A DNA stretch of 14,737 nt from Patescibacteria group bacterium (GTDB lineage: Bacteria; Patescibacteriota; Patescibacteriia; UBA9934). A program made the position numbers and the translations under genes. The notes under the pieces are model-generated. The model did not search any database. It saw only the letters and a list, made by a program, of their open reading frames with translations, and was not told where the DNA came from. The DNA lies in NCBI GenBank assembly GCA_030916555.1, contig JAUPWK010000008.1:1-14737 (forward strand), written 5' to 3'. Position 1 is the first letter of the stretch. Each line of letters opens with the position of its first letter. Of the stretch, positions 7,230 through 12,706 are shown piece by piece.

Positions 7230-7272
7230 ATAGAAAAGCGAAACCCCCGCCACAGCCTAGCCGTGACGGGGG
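7230..7272 (-). terminator. Terminator of the 7288-8118 gene, just upstream of polA
   Basis: CCCCCG (7244-7249) and CGGGGG (7267-7272) form a stem, extended past one mismatch by CAC/GTG. On the minus strand it is followed by GTTTCGCTTTTCT. The polA -10 box (TACACT) follows directly, so termination and the next initiation are packed within about 60 bp. Confidence 0.75.
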
Positions 7273-7287
7273 AGTAGAGAAACAACT

Positions 7288-8118
7288 TCAGCGTGCGAGC
7301 TGAATCTCAGCGGGGTCAATGGGCCCACTCATGTAGCCGTGTCCACTCTGGGACAGGCCGATGAACGAAGGGCCCACATGGGTGCGAGAACTGAGTACGA
7401 TGAGTCCGCCTGCATCGTAGTCCACGCTGGTACCGTCCGCGAAAAAGCAGGTCGTGAGGTGCGTCAGCGGGCTGTAGACAGCCACCACCGGACGCGATCC
7501 CGTGGGCGGAACGAAATGGACGAAGATCGACTGCTCGTCGACCCTCCAGCCCTCCTCGTCCTGCATCACCGACTGCCCAGCGCTCAGGGTATCGATCAAT
7601 CGCTCGCAGTTCGTGACCACGATCCGACCCCGGTGTCGGACAGCAATGGTCCCGTATTCATCGAGCATGATGAAGTCGGACAAGAAGTCCGAGACATCGA
7701 TACTCCGCCAATCCCGGCCATCGTTCGTGAGGCACAGAGACAGGCGCGCGTGATCGATCAGGTCACGGATAGGCGCCAACACGAAATCGACGTGCTCGCC
7801 GTACGTGATCGCAGCCGCGACCTTGGCGACTTTGGTTTTACCGCCTTGATCAATCAGGGCAGCGTCGTGGAGCATGAGGAGCACCATGCCCTTTCCGTTG
7901 TAACGGGCAGCGTCGTACAGCATGCCGACACGACCGATTTCGAGCAGCGCATCTTCGTAGACCCAGCTCCGCTGCTCGGTCGAAAGAAGGATGCGCACAC
8001 TTGCGTCATCTCTGTGCGGACGAATCGCGAGCCGCGACACCCGGTCCGGAGTGAATCCAGGAAGCATTCTTGACGTACACAGATCGAGAATCTCGTCAGG
8101 GGGAGCAATGAGCAGCAA
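7288..8118 (-). CDS. Hypothetical protein, beta-rich, no family recognised
   Basis: I do not recognise this 276-residue protein. It is rich in alternating hydrophobic stretches typical of beta strands, with no signal peptide or membrane helix. One segment, TNDGRDW in the middle of the protein, resembles a degenerate Asp-box of beta-propellers (BNR/sialidase type), but only one copy is visible, so this is weak. The TTG start at 8118 is chosen because GAGG lies 6 nt upstream and a strong promoter (TTGACA, 17 bp, TAAGCT) precedes it. The 5' leader begins with an 8-bp hairpin right at the predicted +1. It is a one-gene unit ending at its own terminator. A 244-codon frame on the opposite strand is treated as a shadow. 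Confidence 0.72.
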   Translation of the reverse strand: MLLIAPPDEILDLCTSRMLPGFTPDRVSRLAIRPHRDDASVRILLSTEQRSWVYEDALLEIGRVGMLYDAARYNGKGMVLLMLHDAALIDQGGKTKVAKVAAAITYGEHVDFVLAPIRDLIDHARLSLCLTNDGRDWRSIDVSDFLSDFIMLDEYGTIAVRHRGRIVVTNCERLIDTLSAGQSVMQDEEGWRVDEQSIFVHFVPPTGSRPVVAVYSPLTHLTTCFFADGTSVDYDAGGLIVLSSRTHVGPSFIGLSQSGHGYMSGPIDPAEIQLAR

Positions 8119-8143
8119 GCGCTACCTCAAGGGGGGAGTTTCA

Positions 8144-8199
8144 GCCTTACCGGGCGGCAAGGCGAACGCGAGCTTATCTAAAAATTTGGCTATTGTCAA
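8144..8199 (-). promoter_or_regulatory. Promoter and 5'-terminal hairpin of the 7288-8118 gene
   Basis: On the minus strand TTGACA (8194-8199, perfect -35) and TAAGCT (8171-8176) are spaced by exactly 17 bp, so RNA should start near 8164. The leader opens with GCCTTGCC-GCCC-GGTAAGGC (8163 down to 8144), an 8-bp hairpin with one G-U pair starting at about +1. Confidence 0.7.
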
Positions 8200-8224
8200 C
8201 AAAATATGATGAGATCACGCCGAC

Positions 8225-8253
8225 TTGCAAAATTCATTTTTTCCTGCTAGACT
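8225..8253 (+). promoter_or_regulatory. Promoter for the element C / tRNA-His transcript
   Basis: TTGCAA (8225-8230) and TAGACT (8248-8253) are spaced by exactly 17 bp. Predicted start near 8260 means about 160 nt of leader before tRNA-His, almost all of it in predicted helices. Confidence 0.6.
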
Positions 8254-8257
8254 ACGC

Positions 8258-8408
8258 CTCGCGAAGTGCGTATTTTGCAAACAATCACGCACCAGCGAGC
8301 GTATTAAATTTATTCAAGACGAGGAGCCGACCGAGTAAGACTGAGCCGTATAAAGATATACGGTGAAGTCGACGGAGGTCGGCGACAAAGTATTGGATAA
8401 ATTTAATA
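8258..8408 (+). repeat. Nested-hairpin element C in the 5' leader of tRNA-His
   Basis: A small two-part stem at the predicted transcript start (CTCGC 8258-8262 with 8295-8299; GTGCGT 8266-8271 with 8287-8292) is followed by the element proper. The outer stem is 16 bp (8302-8317 with 8393-8408, one U-G wobble). Next come GCCGACC/GGTCGGC (8326-8332 with 8377-8383), GACT/AGTC (8339-8342 with 8367-8370), and the inner hairpin CCGTATA-AAGA-TATACGG (8346-8363). GA and GA face each other between the last two helices, as a possible tandem sheared G-A pair. CGAGTAAG (8332-8339) and CGACGGAG (8370-8377) recur exactly in element D. It ends 11 bases before tRNA-His. Confidence 0.8.
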
Positions 8409-8419
8409 GCGAGCAGTAC

Positions 8420-8495
8420 GGTGGCTATGGTGAAATGGTTATCACAGAGGTTTGTGGTACCTCTAGTACGGGTTCAATTCCCGTTAGCCACCCCA
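8420..8495 (+). tRNA. tRNA-His(GTG)
   Basis: Acceptor GTGGCTA/TAGCCAC, D-stem GTGA/TCAC, anticodon stem GAGGT/ACCTC with loop TTGTGGT (anticodon GTG), T-arm ACGGG-TTCAATT-CCCGT. The extra 5' G (position -1, base 8420) faces C73 (8492), the identity pair for histidyl-tRNA synthetase. CCA is encoded at 8493-8495. Confidence 0.95.
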
Positions 8496-8499
8496 CGAG

Positions 8500-8530
8500 A
8501 TATCGACCTTAATGGGTCGATATTTTGTTT
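8500..8530 (+). terminator. Terminator after tRNA-His
   Basis: ATATCGACC (8500-8508) pairs with GGTCGATAT (8515-8523) around a 6-base loop and is followed by TTTTGTTT, a standard intrinsic terminator 5 bases after the tRNA. Confidence 0.9.
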
Positions 8531-8561
8531 ATCACAATAACTATTTGGGTGATACCGTTGA

Positions 8562-8625
8562 TTGGACAAATTCGTAAATTTTGATATTCTCCTCTGTCGC
8601 AAGGCGACTACGGCTGGATAAGCCG
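8562..8625 (+). promoter_or_regulatory. Promoter and 5'-terminal hairpins of the zinc-ribbon gene
   Basis: TTGGAC (8562-8567) and TATTCT (8585-8590) are spaced by exactly 17 bp. The predicted start near 8596 coincides with GTCGC-AAG-GCGAC (8596-8608). A second hairpin, CGGCT/AGCCG (8611-8615 with 8621-8625), precedes the GGAGG at 8634-8638. Confidence 0.65.
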
Positions 8626-8644
8626 GATCTTTCGGAGGTGGTTC

Positions 8645-9151
8645 TTGAACGAGGAATCTGATGAAGAAGGCGCTGAGAGACCGGTAAAATCGGTCATCAT
8701 CGCGAATGGAACGAAGGAGGGAATTCTCCTGCGCGCCAAGCGCCATGGCGAGACCTACCCGACTCATGCTCCGGTCCGCATCATGGTAGACAATGTCATT
8801 CATCTCGTGCGGGGATGCGACATATTCCGTACGGACCTTTCCCTCCGGTTCGAACCGGAGGGCAACTGGCCCAAGTGCCCCCGCTGCGACAAGCAGGACT
8901 GGTCCGTTTGGGTGGCTGCGACCCAGATGATCCACCAGGTCTGCAGCAATGTTGAAAGACCGAATGTGTACAGCCGTCCCGGCTGGTACATCCTGTGCCT
9001 GCACTGTGACCGAATCATCGTACATCACAGTGTCGAGAACCCGCATAGCTTGAAAGGCGTCAGGGAGTACGTGTACGACCCCGCCGACGACATCACGAAA
9101 CACTTCTGGCCGGAGATTGCGCCCAAACGTCCACGTAAGCGCACCCACTAG
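8645..9151 (+). CDS. Hypothetical four-cysteine zinc-ribbon protein
   Basis: I do not recognise the family of this 168-residue protein. It has two CxxC knuckles, C78-P-R-C81 and C118-L-H-C121, 36 residues apart, as expected for a zinc ribbon, and a very basic tail (KRPRKRTH). Nucleic-acid binding is plausible but inferred. The TTG start at 8645 is fixed by GGAGG exactly 6 nt upstream and by the promoter-hairpin leader before it. Third codon positions look GC-rich, supporting coding on this strand; a 224-codon minus-strand frame runs through the antisense of tRNA-His and is rejected. The terminator stem overlaps the last codons. It stands alone, with its own promoter and terminator. Confidence 0.75.
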   Translation: MNEESDEEGAERPVKSVIIANGTKEGILLRAKRHGETYPTHAPVRIMVDNVIHLVRGCDIFRTDLSLRFEPEGNWPKCPRCDKQDWSVWVAATQMIHQVCSNVERPNVYSRPGWYILCLHCDRIIVHHSVENPHSLKGVREYVYDPADDITKHFWPEIAPKRPRKRTH

Positions 9152-9204
9152 ACACAGTAAGCCGCTCGGCCTGCTGTTACGCTCGTCGGGTGCGCTTTTG
9201 CTTT
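9137..9204 (+). terminator. Terminator overlapping the end of the zinc-ribbon gene
   Basis: AAGCGCACCC (9137-9146), which lies inside the last codons of the gene, pairs perfectly with GGGTGCGCTT (9188-9197). The long loop contains a smaller GCCG/CGGC helix. TTTGCTTT follows. Confidence 0.7.
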
Positions 9205-9214
9205 AGGAGCAATA

Positions 9215-9397
9215 ATGGCGCGAGATGGTGAGTTAATTTCATTTCAATATTTGTATCACCGCATTCGGAAAACCAATAGCTCCCGATACATACTCGGCCA
9301 GTTTAAAGTTCTAAAGTCGGCCAACATCGAACCCCATAAAAACCCCCTCAGCAATGAGGGGGTTTTCTTTTTGCCTTGCACAACCGCCAAAATTTAG
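9215..9397 (+). CDS. Possible 60-codon ORF, doubtful
   Basis: An ATG at 9215 follows AGGAG by 5 bases, directly after the preceding terminator's T-run. The frame stays open for 60 codons but runs straight through the strong terminator at 9339-9371, so the last 20 or so residues would be read from terminator sequence. No domain, bias or promoter supports it. It may be a remnant or chance. Otherwise the 9152-9448 gap holds only terminators and the hairpin at 9412-9429. Confidence 0.2.
   Translation: MARDGELISFQYLYHRIRKTNSSRYILGQFKVLKSANIEPHKNPLSNEGVFFLPCTTAKI
9339..9371. terminator. Bidirectional terminator between 8645-9151 and 9449-10012
   Basis: AAAACCCCCTC (9339-9349) pairs perfectly with GAGGGGGTTTT (9356-9366), loop AGCAAT, followed on the plus strand by CTTTTTG and on the minus strand by a further T. 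It can end transcripts from both directions. Confidence 0.88.
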
Positions 9398-9411
9398 CAG
9401 CTCTGTAAGGC

Positions 9412-9429
9412 GCCCGAGCGTACTCGGGC
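9412..9429 (-). other. Short hairpin downstream of the 9449-10012 gene
   Basis: GCCCGAG (9412-9418) and CTCGGGC (9423-9429) form a perfect 7-bp stem with a 4-base loop, 20 bases past the stop codon of the minus-strand gene. No T-run follows, so it may protect an mRNA 3' end rather than terminate. Confidence 0.5.
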
Positions 9430-9448
9430 AAGAGGGAAGTAGCACCGA

Positions 9449-10012
9449 TCAGTGCGACCAGTGCAGACCAAGCACCATCCCGTGCTTGGTAGAATCTTCT
9501 GCGTTGTAGACAAGCGCCGCGGTCCACAACTCCATTGGATGTATACGCAGACCGACCCACGGTCCGAAACCATCGTTACACTGAGCAAAGGCACCGATCC
9601 CAAACGACCGCATCCAGCCGTTCATGAGACCCGAATACCAGTACCCAGATCCGCCATACTCGACCACGAGCAGGCTCTCGAAATGCTCCTGCGTCCAACC
9701 AAGCGAACCCGCTACACGCAACGGGAATTCCGCCGTCTCGAGACCAATGCTCGGCGCAAAGGTCAACCGAGAATAGTGGAATGCAGGTCCGGCATAGATC
9801 TCGCCATACGTGTCGTGGCTCGTCACGCGTCCGGCAAGAGCGAAGCTCATCGAATGTACGATCGGCACATCCAAGCGCGCGTGTGCCGCAGCTTCGATCT
9901 CCGTCTCCGGGATCAAGACCGCGCCATCCGCGCCAAGCAGGAGCGACACGCGATCAGCGTGTTCTGCTTCATGCTCCGATGCCCAGGTCACGACACTAAG
10001 ATATGACAGCAA
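9449..10012 (-). CDS. Hypothetical beta-strand-rich protein
   Basis: I do not recognise this protein. With the start chosen here it has 187 residues. The C-terminal two thirds alternate polar and hydrophobic or aromatic residues in short stretches ending in Gly, Asn or Asp turns (for example FPLRVAGSLGW and ESLLVVEYGGSGYWY), and the protein ends in an aromatic strand (VLGLHWSH). This resembles a small beta-barrel or jelly-roll. The TTG at 10012 is preferred to the TTG at 10096 because GGAGG lies 5 nt upstream and the promoter at 10043-10071 would start RNA inside the longer frame. The N-terminus (MLSYLSVVTWASEHEA) is a weak signal-peptide candidate. The gene is divergent from the PAP2 gene. 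A 184-codon plus-strand frame is taken as its shadow. Confidence 0.65.
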   Translation of the reverse strand: MLSYLSVVTWASEHEAEHADRVSLLLGADGAVLIPETEIEAAAHARLDVPIVHSMSFALAGRVTSHDTYGEIYAGPAFHYSRLTFAPSIGLETAEFPLRVAGSLGWTQEHFESLLVVEYGGSGYWYSGLMNGWMRSFGIGAFAQCNDGFGPWVGLRIHPMELWTAALVYNAEDSTKHGMVLGLHWSH

Positions 10013-10042
10013 GCGTCCTCCGCTATGAAAACTTGCCAAAAT

Positions 10043-10071
10043 AGGGTAGTCGAATACAAAAAATTCGGCAA
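10043..10071 (-). promoter_or_regulatory. Promoter of the 9449-10012 gene
   Basis: On the minus strand TTGCCG (10066-10071) and TACCCT (10043-10048) are spaced by exactly 17 bp. Predicted start near 10036 leaves a leader of about 24 nt carrying GGAGG (10017-10021) before the TTG at 10012. Confidence 0.5.
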
Positions 10072-10078
10072 CCGGTGC

Positions 10079-10084
10079 TAAAAT
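10079..10084 (+). promoter_or_regulatory. Extended -10 element of a probably leaderless PAP2 gene
   Basis: TGCTAAAAT is an extended -10 element whose TAAAAT ends 6 nt before the ATG at 10091. Transcription would start at or beside the A of the start codon. No Shine-Dalgarno is present. Confidence 0.5.
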
Positions 10085-10090
10085 GCCCTC

Positions 10091-11164
10091 ATGCAAAGAA
10101 TCAACTCAACAGCTCTGCGATTTCTTAAACGGCTTCGAATAGAAGAAAGAATATCGCTCTATCTGACAGGTGTCGCGACGCTTTGTCTCGTACTCCTCCA
10201 GGACCTACGCGGCTACACATTTACTCAAGCTGCCGCTGACATGCTGGAGTATTTTAGTTTTGGAAACAGTCTGTTTTCATTTTTCTTCTTAGCGCTCTGG
10301 ATACTATTTGGATGGAAACTTTTTACAGTTGGGAACAAACTCGCCGTCAGCGCATACGTGGACCATCAAACCGTAACTCGATCACACCGACGACAAGCAC
10401 TTCAAGAAATTACCGAACCACTCCGCTTACTCTGGCCGCTCACGCTCTTCTCACTTCCGCTCTTTGCTCTCTTGAGTACCATGAGTCGAAACCTCCAAGG
10501 CCAGATCAAGGACCCGTGGCTAAACCAACTTGATAACCTCATATTCGGATACTCGCCATTTCTTCACTTCCCAACACTCTACCAAACCCCGATATTTGAG
10601 CAGGTCATTTCTGTCTCCTACGTGTACCTCACGCACGTGATCGCCCTTACTCTCGTCCTCTGCCTCCTTTTCAAAAAAACTATCTTCATCAGACTCTTCA
10701 CCTTAAGTTTCTTGCTCTCCCTCATCCTTGGCTTTCCCATGTACGCCGCCGTGCCATGCCAAGATCCAAATAACTATTTCATTCAACAACAAAATTCTGA
10801 CGTATTGAGCGATGACATGCAGGAGCAGTTGGCCGCGTACGCCCCAAGCGAAATGGTGTCACGCATGACAACAAGAATTCGCGATCTTGAACAGTTCGGA
10901 GACGATGGAGCGCCACCCGTGAGCTGTTTCCCGAGCGATCACGCCGTCTGGGCCATACTCACGCTCTACATACTGTATCTCCTCACGCCCTGGTCTCTTA
11001 TCCTATCGATCCCCTGGGTTTTCTGTGTACTCAGCGGAGGTGTCTATTTTGGACAGCACTACGTTGTGGACTATATTGCCGGCATACTCGTTGCCATAAT
11101 CTGTATCGTTGGCAGTAATCAACTGATCTTACGCAAAAATGAGAATCAAAAATCGACCACATAA
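10091..11164 (+). CDS. PAP2-family membrane phosphatase/transferase
   Basis: The 357-residue polytopic membrane protein has about eight hydrophobic helices (near 21-38, 58-80, 113-130, 171-193, 199-217, 286-300, 302-320 and 328-345). The PAP2 signature is in two parts: CFPSDH at 279-284 (His284) and GQHYVVD at 321-327 (nucleophile-type His323 and Asp327). The classical first motif KxxxxxxRP is not evident, which fits the PAP2_3-like branch related to inositol-phosphorylceramide synthase. The likely role is dephosphorylation or head-group transfer on a lipid phosphate in the membrane; the substrate cannot be told. The final codons lie inside the terminator stem. The mRNA is probably leaderless and divergent from the 9449-10012 gene. 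Confidence 0.88.
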   Translation: MQRINSTALRFLKRLRIEERISLYLTGVATLCLVLLQDLRGYTFTQAAADMLEYFSFGNSLFSFFFLALWILFGWKLFTVGNKLAVSAYVDHQTVTRSHRRQALQEITEPLRLLWPLTLFSLPLFALLSTMSRNLQGQIKDPWLNQLDNLIFGYSPFLHFPTLYQTPIFEQVISVSYVYLTHVIALTLVLCLLFKKTIFIRLFTLSFLLSLILGFPMYAAVPCQDPNNYFIQQQNSDVLSDDMQEQLAAYAPSEMVSRMTTRIRDLEQFGDDGAPPVSCFPSDHAVWAILTLYILYLLTPWSLILSIPWVFCVLSGGVYFGQHYVVDYIAGILVAIICIVGSNQLILRKNENQKSTT

Positions 11165-11179
11165 CGTGGTCGATTTTTG
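11147..11179. terminator. Bidirectional terminator shared by the PAP2 gene and tRNA-Arg(TCT)
   Basis: A perfect 14-bp stem, CAAAAATCGACCAC (11147-11160) with GTGGTCGATTTTTG (11166-11179), loop ATAAC. On the plus strand it contains the PAP2 stop codon. On the minus strand it starts within the CCA of the tRNA, so both converging genes end in the same 33 bp. Confidence 0.9.
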
Positions 11180-11254
11180 GTGCCTCGGGCAGGAATCGAA
11201 CCTGCGACCTTGAGCTTAGAAGTCTCCTGCTCTATCCAACTGAGCTACCGAGGC
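11178..11254 (-). tRNA. tRNA-Arg(TCT)
   Basis: Acceptor GCCTCGG/CCGAGGC, D-stem GCTC/GAGC, T-arm GCAGG-TTCGATT-CCTGC, A73 and an encoded CCA are all regular. The loop CTTCTAA gives anticodon TCT (reads AGA). The anticodon stem is odd: GGAGA faces GCTCA, so positions 27-43 (G-A) and 31-39 (A-G) cannot pair, leaving only three central pairs. Confidence 0.9.
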
Positions 11255-11389
11255 GTACTGAAAACCTATCCAAGTTTGGCCATCTCCGTCGTCGTTCGCT
11301 CCGTCGGCCTCACCGTAGGATTTACCTACGCCTCGGCCTTACTCGCTCACTCCTAGGATCTGACCAAACTTAATAGGTTTTCTTCGTAC
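11255..11389 (-). repeat. Nested-hairpin element D in the 5' leader of tRNA-Arg(TCT)
   Basis: The outer stem pairs 11260-11279 (GAAAACCTATCCAAGTTTGG) with 11364-11382, about 17 pairs with a bulge. It is flanked by GTAC at both ends (11255-11258 and 11386-11389). The inner hairpin is CGTAGG/CCTACG (11314-11330). On the minus strand it reads GGCC-GA, hairpin, GA-GGCC, the same layout as element C. Exact shared words are CGAGTAAG and CGACGGAG with C, and CTAGGAGTG and CGAGGCGTA with A. It begins about 3 nt after the predicted start and runs to the base before the tRNA. Confidence 0.8.
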
Positions 11390-11398
11390 AACCGCAAA

Positions 11399-11427
11399 AG
11401 ATTAGCAGAAAATGAGAGAAAAATCAA
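11399..11427 (-). promoter_or_regulatory. Promoter for element D / tRNA-Arg(TCT)
   Basis: On the minus strand TTGATT (11422-11427) and TAATCT (11399-11404, with an upstream TG two bases away giving an extended -10) are spaced by exactly 17 bp. Predicted start near 11392. The promoter lies 10 bases past the recombinase stop codon, and no terminator separates the two. Confidence 0.65.
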
Positions 11428-11436
11428 ATGATCAAA

Positions 11437-12360
11437 CTATTCTGAAGAGTTGTCATGGAATTGTTTGTAAACACGCTTCAATTCCTTATCAGTGATGTGC
11501 GTGTAAACCTGAGTGGTTGTGATCGATTCATGGCCAAGTAGGGATTGAACCGAGCGAATGTCCGCTCCGTTACGCAAGAGATCCGTAGCGTAGGTGTGTC
11601 GCAGTGTGTGTGGCGTCACACGCTTCGTGATGCCGGCCTCACGGGCATATCTATCAACGATACGCTGAATCGATCGAGGAGTGAGTGGGTGCGCCCCTGG
11701 CGTAAACTTTCTGGCCCGGTCATGCCGCACAAATAGGAAAGGGGAGACGTCGCGACGTCGTTCCTGATAAGCCTTAATTGCTCTACGCGCAGCATCGGAC
11801 AAAAACACGACTCGATGTTTGCTTCCCTTACCGAGTACTGTAAATTCTTCCAACTTTAAGTTGATCGCATCAATTCTCAAGTTTGCAATCTCTGATACAC
11901 GTAAACCCGTTGAAAACAAAAGCTCAAGAATTGCCTTATCGCGCGTACCGACAATGGTGGGATCTTTTTCTGGGGCAAGTAAAAAACGCTTTAACTCATC
12001 AAGCTCCAAAAATGACACTTGCCTAGATCCCTGCTTAGCAAGCTCGATCTTCTCTGCCGCCATGCTCTTCACATCCCGCTTGGCGAGATACTTTAAAAAG
12101 GCGCGAAGTGCAATCAAGTGATAGTTCTGTGTGTTTTTCTTGAGCTGCGCCTCTTCTCGACCGGCAACGTTTCGATTCAAGTGCAAACGATATTTACGCA
12201 CCATTTCATTGTTGATCTCAGCCGGATTTGGGTCTTTGGCCCAATCAGAAAAGCGCTTTAAGTAAAAATGATAATTGCGCACCGTCTTGTCTGACCGACC
12301 GCGTTCAATCTCAAGATATTCAAGAAATTCTTTCAGGTATTTATCAAAAACATTCGCCAT
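11437..12360 (-). CDS. Tyrosine recombinase, XerC/XerD family
   Basis: The 307-residue protein has the two-domain Xer layout: an N-terminal SAM-like core-binding domain (about 1-95, with YLEIERGRSDKTVRNY) and a catalytic domain with all family residues. These are R154 in STGLRVSEIANL, a Lys in the GKGSKHR hairpin (178-181), H251 and R254 in TPHTLRHTYATDLL, H277 in LLGHESI and nucleophile Y286 in TQVYTHI. The length matches XerC/XerD (about 300). The likely role is resolution of chromosome dimers at dif, but integrase roles share the fold and I see no dif site here. The start at 12360 (MANVF) is the natural Xer N-terminus; a GTG four codons upstream is an alternative. It is divergent from the small structured gene at 12436. 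Confidence 0.93.
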   Translation of the reverse strand: MANVFDKYLKEFLEYLEIERGRSDKTVRNYHFYLKRFSDWAKDPNPAEINNEMVRKYRLHLNRNVAGREEAQLKKNTQNYHLIALRAFLKYLAKRDVKSMAAEKIELAKQGSRQVSFLELDELKRFLLAPEKDPTIVGTRDKAILELLFSTGLRVSEIANLRIDAINLKLEEFTVLGKGSKHRVVFLSDAARRAIKAYQERRRDVSPFLFVRHDRARKFTPGAHPLTPRSIQRIVDRYAREAGITKRVTPHTLRHTYATDLLRNGADIRSVQSLLGHESITTTQVYTHITDKELKRVYKQFHDNSSE

Positions 12361-12385
12361 AAGAAGTATCACTCATGTGTCGTAA

Positions 12386-12394
12386 ATTGTACCA
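12386..12394 (-). promoter_or_regulatory. Extended -10 of the recombinase gene
   Basis: On the minus strand TGGTACAAT is an extended -10 element ending 25 bases before the ATG at 12360. No good -35 is present. It faces away from the plus-strand promoter at 12400-12429. Confidence 0.5.
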
Positions 12395-12399
12395 TGTGG

Positions 12400-12429
12400 T
12401 TGACGCAAGTCATAACTAATGGCTATATA
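12400..12429 (+). promoter_or_regulatory. Promoter of the structured small transcript
   Basis: TTGACG (12400-12405) and TATATA (12424-12429) are spaced by 18 bp. Predicted start near 12436, exactly where an 8-bp hairpin (12436-12462) begins. Confidence 0.7.
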
Positions 12430-12515
12430 TTAGTGTCTTCACGTCACGTGGATCCGTGAAGATGACAAATCCGTCCCCCTGATCCAGCGGTCGGCATATC
12501 CGACCGGAGGCCAGC

Positions 12516-12599
12516 ATGTTGTGTTCGCTCCATCACCCCACGGAGCTGACCGAACCCTACATGCGGAGCGTCGTCTTTTCCGCCGACTGGTTGCCGTGA
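12516..12599 (+). CDS. 27-residue small ORF in the structured transcript
   Basis: ATG at 12516 follows GGAGG (12506-12510) by 5 nt, the best ribosome binding site in the area, downstream of a strong promoter. The peptide begins MLCSLHHPTELTE and ends SADWLP, with no membrane segment and one Cys. The first base of the GGAGG is also the last base of a 7-bp hairpin, so folding could affect access. Its stop overlaps a GTG (GTGA) that opens an 11-codon frame, probably by chance. I do not recognise the peptide; it is too short to judge by composition. Confidence 0.45.
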   Translation: MLCSLHHPTELTEPYMRSVVFSADWLP

Positions 12600-12706
12600 A
12601 GCCGGGCATGAACCCGGCACTCGAGCTCTGACGCTAGTAGGGCCCTCGCGCCCCTAGCCATCAGATCGCTCCGGCGATCTTACCCATCTGTGCGATTCGT
12701 CGCCGC

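Noticed and set aside
7339..8073. 244-codon plus-strand ORF opposite the 7288-8118 gene
   Set aside because: No ribosome binding site or promoter; composition (Arg/His-rich) is typical of a shadow frame of a GC-rich gene. The minus frame has a full promoter, leader and terminator.
8474..9148. 224-codon minus-strand ORF opposite the zinc-ribbon gene
   Set aside because: It runs through the antisense of tRNA-His and its terminator and lacks a supporting leader, while the plus frame has a promoter, GGAGG, a cysteine ribbon and a terminator.
9452..10006. 184-codon plus-strand ORF opposite the 9449-10012 gene
   Set aside because: Arg/His/Pro-rich translation without recognisable structure and no start signals; best read as a shadow.
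102..11389. CRISPR array interpretation of the repeated hairpin elements
   Set aside because: Copies are kilobases apart, not regularly spaced, have variable arms, and no cas genes are present.
12406..12436. Possible dif-like site near the recombinase gene (CTAAT..ATTAG inverted repeat)
   Set aside because: It does not resemble the conserved XerC/XerD arms and is better explained as spacer and -10 of the plus-strand promoter.
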